This document shows positions 33,543-47,500 of a DNA stretch of 64,000 nucleotides, piece by piece. The first letter of the stretch is position 1, and each line of letters starts with the position of its first letter. The position numbers and the translations under genes are program-made. The stretch is from Pleodorina starrii (lineage: Eukaryota > Chlorophyta > Chlorophyceae > Chlamydomonadales > Volvocaceae), in assembly GCA_030267565.1 (NCBI GenBank), contig BRXU01000042.1:775001-839000 (forward strand), given 5' to 3'. The notes under the pieces are model-generated. The model was not told where the DNA came from and searched no databases. It saw nothing but the letters and a program-made list of their open reading frames with translations.

Positions 33543-35596
33543 GGCTTCGGGCAAAGCTCAGGACGAGAGCACGGGACGACGGGACTGTTTGCGCGGCGCA
33601 TGGAGAAGATCAAAGTCTGGTGCAGCGCAGCGACAATTTTGGCCGGGTTTTGCGCAAAGTGTGTAGTATTAGGTTTACTCGCAGCCACTGGTATTGGGCA
33701 TGCATCCACGCCATGCTCAATATACGTTCTGTTATGCTGAAATGTTTCTCGGTGCCCTGGAATTGGTGTTGTTAAAACTGTCACGTTGCGGTTTGTGCAG
33801 TTGGTGGCACTGCAGATACTCTTCGTGTGATTCGTCGTGTAAATATTTGGTGTCTAGTTCTCATCTGTCGCAGCATGGATCCCGCTAAGCACGGAGAACG
33901 GCAGTCGCAGCCGTGGAAAAGTACTCAAGCTTGAGTCATTGTTTACAAGAAACCCTAAAGTAGCAGCTGCAATCCCTCGCGACTATATAAATCTTGGTTG
34001 ACTCGAGACAGAGCGGACTCCGCTCTGATTCGAGATCATATTGCCGTTGTATCCATGAGTCAACGCAATTTTGCCGGCACTTGGATGTGGTCCAACTGCA
34101 ATCAAAGATCCATCGGTCAAGGCGAATGCAGCAGTCGGCGCTGCAGCACAGTGCCACGGCGGGGCAGCTGGCCCGCTCACAACACCTGCTAGTAGCCATC
34201 CATGCAACAGGGTTCAGCAAACAAAGGGTTTGTTTTCATACGACCACACCTCATCACGTCACCAGACACGCGCAAAAAAGAAAACCCGTGCGCTCAGTCG
34301 AGTGTAGCACGGCCACCTCCCAAACAGTACTCGTACAAGTCGGGGCAGTGCCGCCGCCGCCGCAGCAGCAGCTGTGATGTACAAAAGATCGCGCCACACA
34401 GAACCACTGTCTCCATACGATTATTATGATGTATGCCAAGCGCGTGCACGAAGTGTTGATTCCGGCAAATATCTATTGCAGGAGTGGTCTGGCCGCCCTC
34501 CCATCCCGTTCAGCTACATGTACGACCCTGTCTTGCATCGATCTTACGGAAGTTCCCGAAAGCGCCCCTCCGGCGCCCGAAGTCCGTTCCTCCCGGCCCC
34601 TCTCCAACCCTCCCACAAACCAAACCAATCACGATCCAATCGTTCAACCGATTCAACCGATCAGTAATCTCATCGGCAGCAGCATTAGCTACACCTCGGC
34701 CCCGAGACCAGGAGAGATCGCCCCGAAACCAGGACATATGACCCAAATCCAAGTCAACGCATCCTGCAAGACGCCAAGATCAAGTTCTCAAGGCCACCGT
34801 GCCGAGGAGGAGCGGGAGTCGGCCCCATCACACCGCGCCGACGTGCAGATTCCAAGCACCATGCCGTACACCGTACACCGTATTTTGCAGCACAAGCCCG
34901 CATGCGCGCGCAGATCCTGCGGACCCCACCCCACCCTCCCGGAGTTTATGCGCACTGTCCTCCTTTTATAAGCTCGCTTTTGAAGAGCAGCTGGGAGGGG
35001 CATCGCCCAGAACTGATTCTAGACACGACGCGGCACGGCACACACGCCCTGCCCGCACACACGCAAGCGCACACGCACGCGCACGCACACACATACATAT
35101 CGCAACCAGCCTCCATATACACGTACACACACACGCACACGCACGCAAGTACATACCGGTACACACCAATCTCCTCACAGGGCTGGCCGGTTACGGCGCG
35201 TGCGCATGACACCATCTCATCTGCCAACGACAGTACGACAATGTATGATGCAGTACGACATGGGTGTTACGACATAAGACCCCGCCGCACGAGGCCCCGC
35301 CGCGACTTCATTCAACTCAAGTCCTCAAAACACGCCCACTTACTCTACTCGCGCGCACTCAACACAAACACACACACACATTCGCGCCCCCTTCGCCCCC
35401 CACCCCCCAAACCACACGCCAAGCCTAATGGAGCCCCAACCTTTTCCTTCTTTGTCCATTCTGTCAACAACCACTACCGAGCCATAACCCCCCTCCTACC
35501 CCCACCCCGCACGGCAGTGCCCTGCCGTGCCGTGCCCTGCCCTGCCCTGTCCTGCATTGCGCCCACTCCGTCCATCCATCCTTCCTTTCCTTCCCG
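33543..35596. other. PSB27 3' flank and downstream flank of the VWA gene
   Basis: No gene supported. A TATA-like CTATATAAATC lies at about 33982-33992, and a perfect inverted repeat CAGAGCGGA-C-TCCGCTCTG lies at 34009-34027, but no convincing coding exon follows. Positions 35040-35160 and 35370-35390 are rich in CACACG/CACACA. Confidence 0.45.
33838..33842 (+). promoter_or_regulatory. TGTAA poly(A) signal of PSB27
   Basis: First TGTAA after the PSB27 stop, giving a 3' UTR of about 300 nt, normal for volvocine genes. Confidence 0.6.
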
Positions 35597-38500
35597 CTAG
35601 CTGCTCCGTAGGCTGCTGGCAATGGTGAGCGCCTGAGGCACATCCACCTCGGGGTATCTCAGTTTGGGCACATCCTTTGAGAACCCCGCCAGGGCTGCGC
35701 TGGTCAGCATGTGCGCACCCGCCTGGGCCTTGGAGCGAGCCACGCTGGCCTGGGGGGCGAGGAGGGGGAGGGGGAGGGGGAGGGGGGCAGAAGGAGATTG
35801 AGAGCGGGAGATGGACGGGGAAGAGGATACGGTAGGGGGGGAGAGGGAAAGGGGGAGGGGGAGGGAAAAGGGGAAATCCGAAATGAGAGGCGACGCTCGT
35901 TCCGATTGGAGTAGGAACAGGGTGCGGGAGGCAGATGGGGAGTTGGAAAGGAGGAAAGCGGGAGCTGGGACTGGAGAAGCTGAGGGGTCGGGGCAACATC
36001 AACCTGCACAACGGTTTGGGGGCGGTCAACACGGAGGACACACGGGCCCGCGGGGGGTGCGGCGAGGACAGACGAGGAATAGAACAAGTATTCGTTCAAC
36101 GTTCGCAGCGTTCGGGCCACGAAGCAGCCGAGTCGCCGGCCGCCAGGAGACAATACTACTTCGGCATCTGACCTGGGTCGGATCTGATCTGGGTCGGATC
36201 TGATCTGGGTCGGATCTGATCTGGGTTGGATCTGATCGGCCGGCGGAAGGGGGCTCGGTTACGGGACCCCGGATCCGCGACGGGCCGAACGTCCGCCAAA
36301 ACATGCGCTCAACGAAGGCAAGTCCAACCAACCTTTTTCTCAACCACACGGCTTGGCCCCTCCCACCCGTAGCCCCGACCCGCCTCCCTTCCCCCGAAAT
36401 GCGCGTTCCTTAATTCCTTCGGTTCTCCGTTCCTTCGTTCCTTCGTCTTTCGTAACGTCTTTCGTAACCCCCCAGAAGCCAACATACGCCAACATACGCC
36501 AACGAGGTGCGACATGCGGGACAGCAGGGGCGGGGGCTGAGACGGCAACCACACACACACGGGTAAGGCCGCCTGCCTACCCCTACCCTTACCTGCAGAG
36601 ATGTCACGTCCACCGCCACACGAGCCGGCGGCCGCGGCCCGGGTCCGGCGCTGCGCGGTCGCGACGAACCCAGGCCGCCGCCGCCAACACTGCCGTGCGC
36701 CGTACCAGGCCGTGCCGTACCCGGCCGGCTGCCCAACGCGCCCATCGCCGCCGTCGCCGCCGCCGCGGCGGCCACCGCCGACGCCAGCGTCGACGACGCC
36801 GCGACGCCGCCCGCCGTCGAAGACGGCCCGCCGCCGCCGCCGCCGCCGAAATTCGACGCGGCGTAGGTCGAGGGCAGTCGTGGCGAGCCGGCGCGAAGCA
36901 CCGAGGTATTGCTTCGACGCCAGGCGGAAGGGTTCTGGTAACCGCCGCCGCCGCCGCCGGAACCGCCGGCGGCGGAGTTCGGCCGAAGGGGACCGCCGGG
37001 CGACGACAGCGCCGACGCGGCGGCGGCGGCGGCGTTGCCCCACGCCTCCACTCGCGCGCTCGACGGCGCCGGCACCGCCGCCGACATGGGTCGCTGGCTG
37101 CCGTACCCGTACGAACTCTCGCCGCCTCCGCCGATGCCACCCAGCACGTTTGCGAATCGCGCGCGGCCAGCAGAGAGCGGCCGCGTCAGGTGACGTGGCG
37201 TGTACGACGAGGAGCTGCCGTACGGGATGGGGTGCTGCGTGTGCTGCGGGCTGAGGGCTTCGTCGGTGCTGCCGCCGGAGGTGAGGGAGCCGGCGGCGGC
37301 ATCGCCGCCGTCGGCGGCGGCGCCGACGGCGCCGGCGGGACCGGCGCTGTGTCCTCGGCTGGTGGGCGGTGCTGGGGAATCCCCGCGGGAGGGTCCGTTG
37401 GAGTTGCCTTGATTGGAGGAGAGGTTGATGGGCTTGCCCTGAGGGGAGGCAAACGGGCGGGTGAGAGCGGGTGAGGGTGGAGGTTAGGGTTTTTGTTACG
37501 GAACGGCACTCCCCATCCGCCCACGTCCTCGCACCCCCCTCTTCGGGCCCCCCAACCCCCGCCGCACCCCCAAGCCCCCCTCTACATTTGAACGAGGAGG
37601 ACCGCCATCCATGCCCTCCTAACCCGCCCCCCACCCCCCACAAACCCCGGTTCAAATCCCACTCCATCCCATTCCCCCCCTCTTTCCACCTTTGCAATCT
37701 TGTTGATGATGTCCATGGGGTCCCGGTAGGTGAGGTTGCGGGCAGCCGGTGCGGCCACCCAACCGGTGCCCGGCTCCAATCGCCGTTCGTGGTCGGGCCA
37801 GGGAAGTGAGTTGGGGGCCACGTCGGGGAAGGCCTTTGAGAGGGCCTCCGTCAGGGCCTGAAGGGGGGTGGGTGGGGGGTGGGGGGATCCAGGGGGTTGC
37901 GGGGAGGGAGGGGGGGGAGGGGGCGGCAGCGGGGGGGGGCGGCAGGGGGGGCCAGGGGGCAGGGAGGACAAAGGGTTATGTGGAGCAAACCGAGGGGGGA
38001 GGGCTTTTATTTCACGGTTCTGTCCGAGGGGGTCGAGGGGTATGGGGCGCCCGCCCCACACCCCCGCCCGCCCGCCCGCCCGCACCTGCATCTCCACCAC
38101 TCGGTCGTAATTGGGCGTGTTGGGCACAAAATTGACCCCCATCTCAAACTTGTTGGCACAGAAACGAATGTGTTCCGCAAACAGCTGCACTCGAGCCAGC
38201 TCGGCCTGTGTGGGTGGGTGGGGGGTGGGGGGCGTGTGTGTGTGTAGAGGGGGGAGGGGTGGCGAGGAAGAGGGGAGAAGAGGGCGTGTGAGCGGAGAGG
38301 GTGTTTGTAAATATGGCAGAACATGATAGAACAAGGCGTGTGGCACTGCTGCATGGACCTTCCCTAGTCCTTATGGCTGGCTGACCGCCCGCGAGTCTGG
38401 CTGACCGCCCGCGAGTCTGGCTGACCGCCCGCGAGTCTGGCTGACCGCCCGCGAGTCTGGCTGACCGCCCGCGAGTCTGGCTGACCGCCCGCGAGTCTGG

Positions 38501-41500
38501 CTGACCGCCCGCGAGTCTGGCTGACCGCCCGCGAGTCTGGCTGACCGCCCGCGAGTCTGGCTGACCGCCCGCGAGCCTTTTCCCTTCCCCCCTCCCCCAA
38601 ATCCCGATGTTGACGGGGCTATTGGCCTCCCCACCGCCACGTCCGGATTGTACTGGACACGGCGGCGCGGCCACTACACGTTGCGGTAAGCGCCTCTCCC
38701 TCTCTCTCCCTCTCTCCCTCTCCCACTCGGGGCCGCCGTGCAGCAGTTCACTTCCTGACTGTACGATCAGGTGGGGGCTGTACGATCGGCAGCCACATCC
38801 TCCCTCGCGCCCAAAGTCCCACCCTCCTCCTTCCCCCGCCCTCTTTCCGCTCCCTCAACCCTCCTCCCTCCCCCTTCCGCACTCCCCCATTCCCCTTTCC
38901 CCCTCACCCACCCCCCTCTCCCTCTCCTTCCCCCCTCCCACCCCCACCCCCTTCTTGTCCCCACCTGAGCCAGCCTAGCCACATGAACCTTGGGCCATAT
39001 CTCCACATTGAATCGCTTCACCCGCTCCAGCTCCCGAGCATGAGCCTCACGAACCTCCGCACACTCGGCCTCGTAGGCAGCCTGACCGGGAGGGGAGGGG
39101 GGGAGAGGGGGGAGGGAGGGGGAGCGGTGAGGTACAAAGATAATACCGCAGCGGAGACGGAGACATGCGGAGGGGGGGAGCGGAGAGGGAGGGGGAAAGA
39201 GTACGGTACGCATCCATGATTGAGTGGTGGCTGTCAGTGGTGCAGTGTTGCCACGTACCGGTAACGGTAACGGCAACTCCAACCAGGAACGACTGCCGTA
39301 CACAACCAACCGCACGACGCTTGCGGCATTGGGCCTCCCTCCCTCCCCCCACCCACCCACCCCGCTCACACACACACACCGTGGATACCCCCACCCCCCC
39401 ACCCCCCCCGCCCCACCTGCACCTCCGCCAGCGCCTCCTGATACCTCCTCCTCGCCTCCTCCGTCAACTGCTCATTGGCCGCCCGCAGGAAAGCCACCAG
39501 CTCAGAATGGTCCACCTCAGACTGGGCCTTATTCTCCTCGTACTCCTCGGCAAGCCGTACACACAGGGCCTGAGGGCAGACAGGGGAGGGTACGGCGGGG
39601 TACGGCAGGGTACGGCAGGGAGAGAGAGGGGGGGGGCGAGGTAAGAGAATAGAAGTAGAGTAGAGTCGCAGTACATACCAAGCAAAAGGTAAAGGGGTGG
39701 GCGGAAATTGTGGAAGCGTGGGCAGATGACCGCATGTGTCGTTCCTACCAAGCAGCAGCAATACATCATCAGCCGTCTGCACCAGGCCAAACCCCCTCTC
39801 CCCCACCCAGCTCGTTAGCGCCGCCTCCGTCCCTTCGCTGCGGTATCTTTTTCCTTCCTTCCTCCCCCCCTCCCCTCCCTTCCCTTCCTCCCCCCCTCCC
39901 CCCCCTCCCCCTCCCCCCCCTCACCCCCCCTCCCCTCCCTACCTGGTGTTCCTCCATGGAGTTCCTGATCAGTCGTTCGTTGTCCGCAGCTCGGGACTCC
40001 AACCGGACCTTGTGAACCGCCTTGGCCTCAGCCTGGGAGGGGAGGGGGGGAGGGAGAGGGGGAGGGGGGAGGGGAGGGGGGGATTGGAAGAGAGGGTGGA
40101 AGAGGGGGGGAGGACTGAGGAGGGGGTTCACAAAGTGATTGTATTCGTCAATGGGTCAATCAATGCCATCAATCGTTCATAATCGTTTGTATTCGTCGGT
40201 GGGGGGAAGGGCGGGGGAGGGGCAGCACAGATCAGCGCATCAGCCCCTCGCCCTCCGCCTCCGCCTTCCCCCTTCTGAGCTGAAGCTGAAGGCCCCCTCC
40301 TCCTCTAACCCCAACCCACCCAACCCTTAACACCCATCCCTTCCCTCCCCCCAACACCTCCTTACTCTCCGCCCCCTCCCCCCCTCCCCACCCCCCTCAC
40401 ACCTTCACTACACTCCCCCAATCCCCAACCCCTCCCCCCCTCCCCCCCACCATACCCCCCCACCCACCAGTCTGCTCAGGTTAGTCGCCTCCACCTCCCT
40501 CCGCTGCCTCAGGGCCTCCGTGTGCTCCTCCTTGTGCTGTCGGTTGGTCTCCTTGATCTGATCAGTAAGCGCCTCGTGCATGGCCTCGGCCTCGGTCAGA
40601 CGGGCGTCGTTCAGCTCAAGAACCTGCGTTTGGACGGCGGGGGAGGGGGGCGGAGGCGGGGGAAGGGAGAGGAGGGGGGAGAAGTCAAGTGGAGTGAGAG
40701 GGGGGTCGGGTTGAGAGGGGGTGCGGTCGGGATGCATGGAGGATTCGGGACGGGGGGGAAGAGGCGGAGGCGGGTGTTGTTTTGGTGGTGGTGGGGTGGG
40801 GGGGGGGGAAGGGGTAAAGATGGAGGTGGTAAAACTATAACGGTGTCATGCAAAAGACGGCGAGACATACACGCATACGGTACACGCACACACACGCGAA
40901 CACGCACACGAACACGCACACGCACATCCTCTCCTGCTTCATACCGACAGCCGCGCTCCATCCCCCCCAAAAACACATTCCTCAACCCCCCATTCCCCCC
41001 CTTCTCCCCCCCCCCTTCTCCTCCCCTCCCCCCCCTCACCTGTTGCGTCTTTGCCCTCCACTCCGCCTTGAGTCGGGTGATGTTTGCCTCGTGCTCCGCT
41101 CGGGCCTTCTCGCGGTCCGCCTCGTGCTGCCGCTGAGCCGCCTCCTGACCCTCCTGCCACCGCCGGACTGCCTGAGAAAGGGCAGAGGGGGGGAGGGGGG
41201 GAGGGGGGGGAGGGGAGGGGGCGGGAGGGGATAGGAGAGGAGGGGGGAGGGGGTAAGACAAGAAAGATACCGCAGCAAAGAGGGGGCGTGAGAGAGGGTG
41301 TAAAGAGGGAAGGGAGGAAGGGAGGGGAGGAAGGGAGGGGGTGGTGTCACGTGTCAGTTTGTGTACCAATGAGAAATTAGAACTGGTGCCGCAACCAGTC
41401 GACTTGGAGGCAGAGGAGAGGGGTTATCAACTTATCATGTATAGGCCTCTTCCACCTCCAATCCCCCCCCTGTCCCCCCTCTTCCCCCGTCTCCGTCTCC

Positions 41501-44500
41501 GCTGCGGTATCATTTTTTACCCTCCCTAGCACGGGCCCGCTTACTGCTTTCCACTCACTTCGTTTGGTTGATCCCCTTCAGCTGCACAACATACATCGCA
41601 CCGCATCCCTGCCTTTGCCTGCCTTTGCCTGTATATCACTGCCTAACCATGCTGTCACCATGCCCTTCCCCTCGCCACTTGCCTGGGCTGCCGCCGCAAC
41701 GCTGGTCATCTTCAGGTAAGCGCTCGTGTCCTGAGTGTTGATTTCGTGCTTACATGTCCCTTGCGCTGTTAGGCCGCGTTGTCTGGGCTTTCGGGCGGGG
41801 TACTAGGTTCACGCACGCGCATGCCAGCAACAGCGATTCCCTCCGCTCTCGCTCTCCGCTTCACTACTATCAGCCAACTACGTTTACCTCTTCGTCAGTA
41901 GTTCACAAATCAATAGCATTAGCCTACTACGTTTCATACGGTGGGCGGCGTGACAGCTCCGACACGCTGCCTTACACGAACGACTCCGACACGAGTTCGT
42001 TTGGGGCGCCGTCACGCTTGGTGTTCGGCGCAGCCACTGGTCGACTACCAGCACTAAATTGGTAACTATCGGAGTCCGTAAGCAGTTCGCTTTCGGGAAG
42101 CTTGACAGAGATCCAGTCGATCCTCAGACTACAACGTCCGCAGGCCCTTTTCTTTCTTTCTTGCAAATTCACTCTTCAAACTCCCCTACCTAGCCCCGCT
42201 GGGTGGCTGCCAGCAGCCACGCCAAGGGAGTTTTAGACTACCCTTGGTCCGGGCCAAATGGCCCGAGCCGGTCTGGTGGCGGTGACTCTTATAGTCACTC
42301 AGTAACACAGGGCCTCGTTGTTCATATGAGAGGTATGCCTAAGCAACGTGGGTCTTCGGACTCACGAACAAATGCCATGGCCGCTACCACTCGAGCAACG
42401 TAAGCCTTCGCATTATCACGTACATATACCTCGGTTCTACAACGTCCAGACTACGTACAAGTCTACATACAAGACATTTACAGATTAACAGATACCGTAC
42501 AGCCATGGCCCGGATAGCAGCTCGGCAACTCCTTCAACGTCAGCCAGCTGCACTGCTGGGCGGGTTGCTTGTCTCTTAGCTTAGTATAGTCTAGCCCTGC
42601 TTTGCTCGGTTGTCTGTTCTGTGTCTGTGTTGCCTCCTCAGGTCCCTCGTCACTTCCTCCCTGGAGTTGAGGGACGTCGTCTATCTGCTATGTCGCCCGC
42701 TGGACTTATCTCTTCTACGTTCAACACCGTTGCGGTCTCCTTTTCAACGAACGCATATACGCCACATTTCATGCCATCCTACGGCGACCACCCCCACCGG
42801 CACCCTACCCCTTATCACGACGTATCCCCCAGTCACGGTTCCCTACTTGTGCGCTCCGGCGGGTCGGCATGCATAGACCCCACTGGATTCGCGGTCCGGC
42901 GGGAGCCTCCTCAGGCCCCGTACCGCTCCAGTTCTTGCGTGTTTCGGGTTTCGTGTGACACATGACGTCATACCGTAGGACTAACGTCATACCGTACGAC
43001 TGCTTGCTTGCCAAGGCATAAATAGCACGGGCCCGCTTACTGCTTTCCACTCACTTCGTTTGGTTGATCCCCTTCAGCTGCACAACATACATCGCACCGC
43101 ATCCCTGCCTTTGCCTGCCTTTGCCTGTATATCACTGCCTAACCATGCTGTCACCATGCCCTTCCCCTCGCCACTTGCCTGGGCTGCCGCCGCAACGCTG
43201 GTCATCTTCAGGTAAGCGCTCGTGTCCTGAGTGTTGATTTCGTGCTTACATGTCCCTTGCGCTGTTAGGCCGCGTTGTCTGGGCTTTCGGGCGGGGTACT
43301 AGGTTCACGCACGCGCATGCCAGCAACAGCGATTCCCTCCGCTCTCGCTCTCCGCTTCACTACTATCAGCCAACTACGTTTACCTCTTCGTCAGTAGTTC
43401 ACAAATCAATAGCATTAGCCTACTACGTTTCATACGGTGGGCGGCGTGACAGCTCCGACACGCTGCCTTACACGAACGACTCCGACACGAGTTCGTTTGG
43501 GGCGCCGTCACGCTTGGTGTTCGGCGCAGCCACTGGTCGACTACCAGCACTAAATTGGTAACTATCGGAGTCCGTAAGCAGTTCGCTTTCGGGAAGCTTG
43601 ACAGAGATCCAGTCGATCCTCAGACTACAACGTCCGCAGGCCCTTTTCTTTCTTTCTTGCAAATTCACTCTTCAAAATCCCCCCCCCCGCCCCCACCTGC
43701 GCATGCACCCCCTCCTTGGCCCTCCGCTCCTCCACCTCGGCGGTGTGTAACGCCCTCAGTCGGTCGTTCTCTGCATTGATGCGCTCCACCTCAGCCAGGT
43801 AGGCGGCCTCGGCGTTGTCCTGGAAGGGGGGGGGGAGGGGGGCAGGGGGGGGGGAGGGGGGGGGGAGGGCGGGGGTAATAAGAACGGCCCGGGGCGAGGG
43901 AACGCAACGCAGTTACCTGGGATATTACCTGAGGATTACCTGATATCTCCAGCAGAAAGCCAAGGGGCTGGGCTGGTTCGGCGGAGAATCGGTCGCAGCT
44001 CTTCCGGGCTTGGCAAGGAAGCACAGGCAAAAGTGGTCATACGTCCCTCCGTTGCGGGTTCGTGTTCCTAAACCCCCTCCCCCCGGGGCTCCGGCCTATA
44101 CGCGGATAAGCCCCCCCCCATTCCCCACTCCGCTGGAGTCCGTTCGCCTTACCCCCCGTCGCCTCCGTTCCACCGCTACGGGTCTTCCACCTAGATCCCC
44201 CTCTTCCACCCCCCAACCCACTCCCCTGTCCCCTCCACTCCCCGCCCCACCGCCGCGGCATCGGTTTATTTTCCCTCCCATGCATCCCCTAGGAAGTGCC
44301 TGAGAGTTAGGGCACTGAATTGGTGACCGAGAGATCACCAGTTCGATCCCGGCCTTCGCAGAGGGCTAGGTGACCGATGGGGGCCCTGGTGTGGGAACGA
44401 ACAGCAGGTGACCGCATGGCTCTTTAGCCATGTCCCTGTCCCCTGCACTGGTAGAACTCATCACGGTTGAATGTTCAACGATGATGTGTCTGGCATGTCT

Positions 44501-47500
44501 GTGAAGAATGCGTGCGGGTACCCAGATGTGATCCGAGTGAGACGGAGTCCAGACACTGAGTGGGTGGGAGAAGCAACCCATCTTAGTCAAAAAGGCGGTC
44601 ACCGCGGTAATGGGCTGTACCCGCCGATGAGGCATCAGTCTGTTCCCTTAACCCACGCAAGGGCTTACGGTCCAGCGTAATACTTTCTTTCTTTCTTTCC
44701 CTCCCATGCGTCCCACTTTCCCACCCTCCTTTCCCCTTCATCATTTGCCCCCCTCCCAATCCCCCACCTCCCCCCGAATCCCCCCACAAACCCACCATGA
44801 GCGCCAGATTGGCCGCCACCCGTACCGCCCCGCCGTACACCACGTCCCGTATCAGCCCATTGGCGTACGTGTCGTACACTGCCGCGCGGTACTCTTCCAG
44901 CCGCGCCGCGTTGCGTCGCATGGTCGACAGCCGCCGCCCGGCATTTGCCGCCACGTCAGCATTCACGATGTCCTCCCACCGCTGCCGTATCTCGCCCAGC
45001 CGGGCTGCGTTGGTGGCATCAAGCTCCTCCACCACCTCGGCGGGGAAGAGCCGGCGCTGTGATGTTGTGTGGCGTTTTTTTTGTGGGGGGGGGAGGGGCA
45101 GGGAGGGAGGGGGGGAGCGGGAGGGAGGGGGGGAGCGGGAGGGAGGGGGGGAGGAGGTTGAAGGCTGTAATGCGAAGTACGAGGAGGGGGGACTTGAGCG
45201 TGAGGAGGGAGGGAAGGAAGGGGGGACGGGGTGGCGAGGTTGAAGTGCTCCACACACCACACACACCCTCCTCCCCACACTCCTAGGCATCCCACCCCCC
45301 TTTCAGTCCGCACTCAAACCCAAACGAGCGCGCATAGCCGCAAGCAAACGCTTCCAACCCCCACCCCACATTCCACCCCATCCCACCTTAAAGTCGTCGC
45401 TCCTCTCTCCGCGCAGCGGCGCCAGCGGCGACGACGGCTCCGGCAGCGGCGGCGGCGGCAGCGGCAACGACGCCGCCCCGGGCAGAGACCCCAACACCGA
45501 CGACTTCCGGCCCCCGCCCGCCGACGACGCTGACCGGGCGGAGCCCAGCCGTACACTACCGCCGCCGCCGGCGGCGGCGGCGGCGCCGCCGATGCTGCCG
45601 CTAGCGCGGCCGCTCAGCGGCCGTGACGACGGCGGCGGCGCCGACGCCGCGGAGGAGATCCTGCTGCCGCCGCCGCTGCCGCGGCCGGCGCTGTCCTGAT
45701 CCCGGCCGCCGCCGCCGCCGCCGCCGCGGCCCCGCGATGGCCGTACATCCAACCCGTCGTCGTCTAGCGCGCCGTCGGCGGCGGCGGCGGCGGCGGCAGT
45801 GGCGCCGCCGGTGTATACGGCATCCAGCGGCGCCGACGCCTCCGTCATGTCCTCTGTAATCGCCTCGAGGTACTCCGACGCGCCGCCGGCGGCGGCGGCG
45901 GCGGCGCCGCCGCCGCCGTCACCGCCGTCGCTCTTGACGCCGCCGCCGCTGACCGGCCGCGAGCCGCCCGAGGAGGCGGCGGCGGCGATCGCGGACAGGG
46001 GCCGTGAGCCCGGCGGCGTGGCCGATGACGAGTACGACAGTTTCTCCGACAGTCGATCCAGGCCGTGTACGGTGTCGTACTCGGCGGCGGCGTAGGCGGC
46101 GCGGTGCTCCGATGGTTCGATGGAGGGGGACAGCAGGAGGCTGCCGGCGCGGTTTCGCGGGAAGGCGGCGGCGCGGGTGGCGGAGGTGGGGCGCGAGCCC
46201 GATGATCCCGGGGAGGACATGAGGTACGGCTGCGGCTGCGACTGTGACGGCGACAGCGGCGACGCCGACGCCGTCGACGGCTTGGCGGCCCCGGAGGAGG
46301 AGGGGGTGCCGTACGGCGAGGGTACGGCAGCCCTGGCGGCGGCGAGCTGCTCCTCGCGCTGGCGCTCCAAGGTGGCTTTTGCGTCCTCCCATTCCTGCAA
46401 GGACGCAGTAGGTGGAAGTTTAAGGGTTGCAGTTTTAGCTTTTGGGGTTTTAGGGTTTCTAGGGTTCTAAGGCTTTTTGGGGGTCGGGGATTTGGACGCT
46501 ACGTGTGGAGGGGAGGGGCGGCGTTTGTGCGTGTGTGCTAGGCGGGGCCTTCGCCCCTCGCGTGCCTCCTCCAACACCCGCCCCTCCCACCCGCCCCTCC
46601 TTTCAACCCCCTTCCCCCCTCCCCCCCAAACTTGCATTAATTAGGTTGGCTTCCCTTCGTATGAGTCGTGTTCCCCAACACGGCCTCCCTCCCCTGTCCC
46701 CCCCTCCTCCACCCCCTCCCCCCCTTCCCTCCCCACCTGTACTCGCTCCAGGTACTCCCGCTCCCACTCGCCGTGCGACTGCAGGAAGGCCTCTCGCGCG
46801 GCGTCCACCTGCACGGTTAACGGTTGGTGGTTGTTAGTTGACCATGGCAGTTAACATTCGACAGTCGACGAATATATGCCAACGGGGGAAAGAAAGGAGG
46901 GCGGTGGGCCAACCATGAACGAGCGTCCTCCCCTGGAGGGAAGCCAAACCGAAACGACCCAACGACCCACGTAACACCACATGCGCCAATAACTAATTAA
47001 CTAATTAACTAATCAACCAACTAACTAACCAACCAACCACGAACGCACACACCTTGGCCTGGTTCCGCGCCCGTGCCGCCTGCAGCGCCGCCTCGTACGA
47101 CGACGTCGCATCCGCCAGCCGCCGTTCGTTGGTCAGCCGTACAGATTCCGAAGCCAAGTTGTGCCGCCGTCGCGCCTCCGCCACCGCCGCCTCGTTTGAA
47201 CGAACCGAGGGAGCTACCCGGAGCTGGGGGCGGGTGGGTGGGGGTGAGCGTGGGAGGGTGGGTGGTGGGCGAGGGTGGGCGGGTGTGTGGGTGTGGGGTG
47301 GGGTGGGGTGGGGGAGAGCACGAGCATGTGCAAGCGCGCGCGGGGGAGGGAGCGGGGTGAGGAGGTGCGGTGAGTTGGTATGGCGAGGCGGGGAGAGGGG
47401 CGAGCGGGCGAGAGTTCCGTCGAGGCTGGGGACCACAGAAACTCACACACCCATACACACGCTTCCCTCCCCTTCCCGCTCCTTTTCCTCCTTCCCCCCT

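Larger units (their letters stand above)
41527..43676. mobile_element. 2.15-kb non-autonomous element with identical 654-bp terminal direct repeats
   Basis: Positions 41527-42180 and 43023-43676 are direct repeats of 654 bp that I could not tell apart by eye; both start TAGCACGGGC and end CACTCTTCAAA. They enclose an 842-bp core (42181-43022) without a long ORF. This is the plan of a small LTR-type (TRIM/LARD-like) element. There is no clear TG...CA end, tRNA primer site or polypurine tract, and no clean target-site duplication is seen because the flanks are C-rich, so the class is open. Two identical repeats mean recent insertion. It lies in the VWA intron between exons 17 and 18. Confidence 0.75.

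Noticed and set aside
33982..34971. A gene downstream of the TATA-like box at 33982
   Set aside because: The ORFs that follow lack coding character and splice partners; the region is more likely PSB27 or VWA flanking DNA.
36604..37254. Arginine-rich ORFs opposite VWA exon 25
   Set aside because: They are antisense frames of an Ala/Gly/Ser-rich exon whose own frame is supported by splice phases and by the RPxSA motif.
38371..38674. ARLAGGQPDSRAVSQTRGRS repeat proteins on the minus strand
   Set aside because: Translation of a 20-bp intronic satellite; real flanking exons join across it.
41754..42065. 103-residue ORF in the terminal repeats as a gene
   Set aside because: It occurs in both repeats because the repeats are identical, so duplication is no evidence for coding; no domain is recognised.
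45303..45859. Arg-rich and Pro-rich ORFs over VWA exon 15
   Set aside because: Same cause: shadows of a GC-rich low-complexity coding exon.
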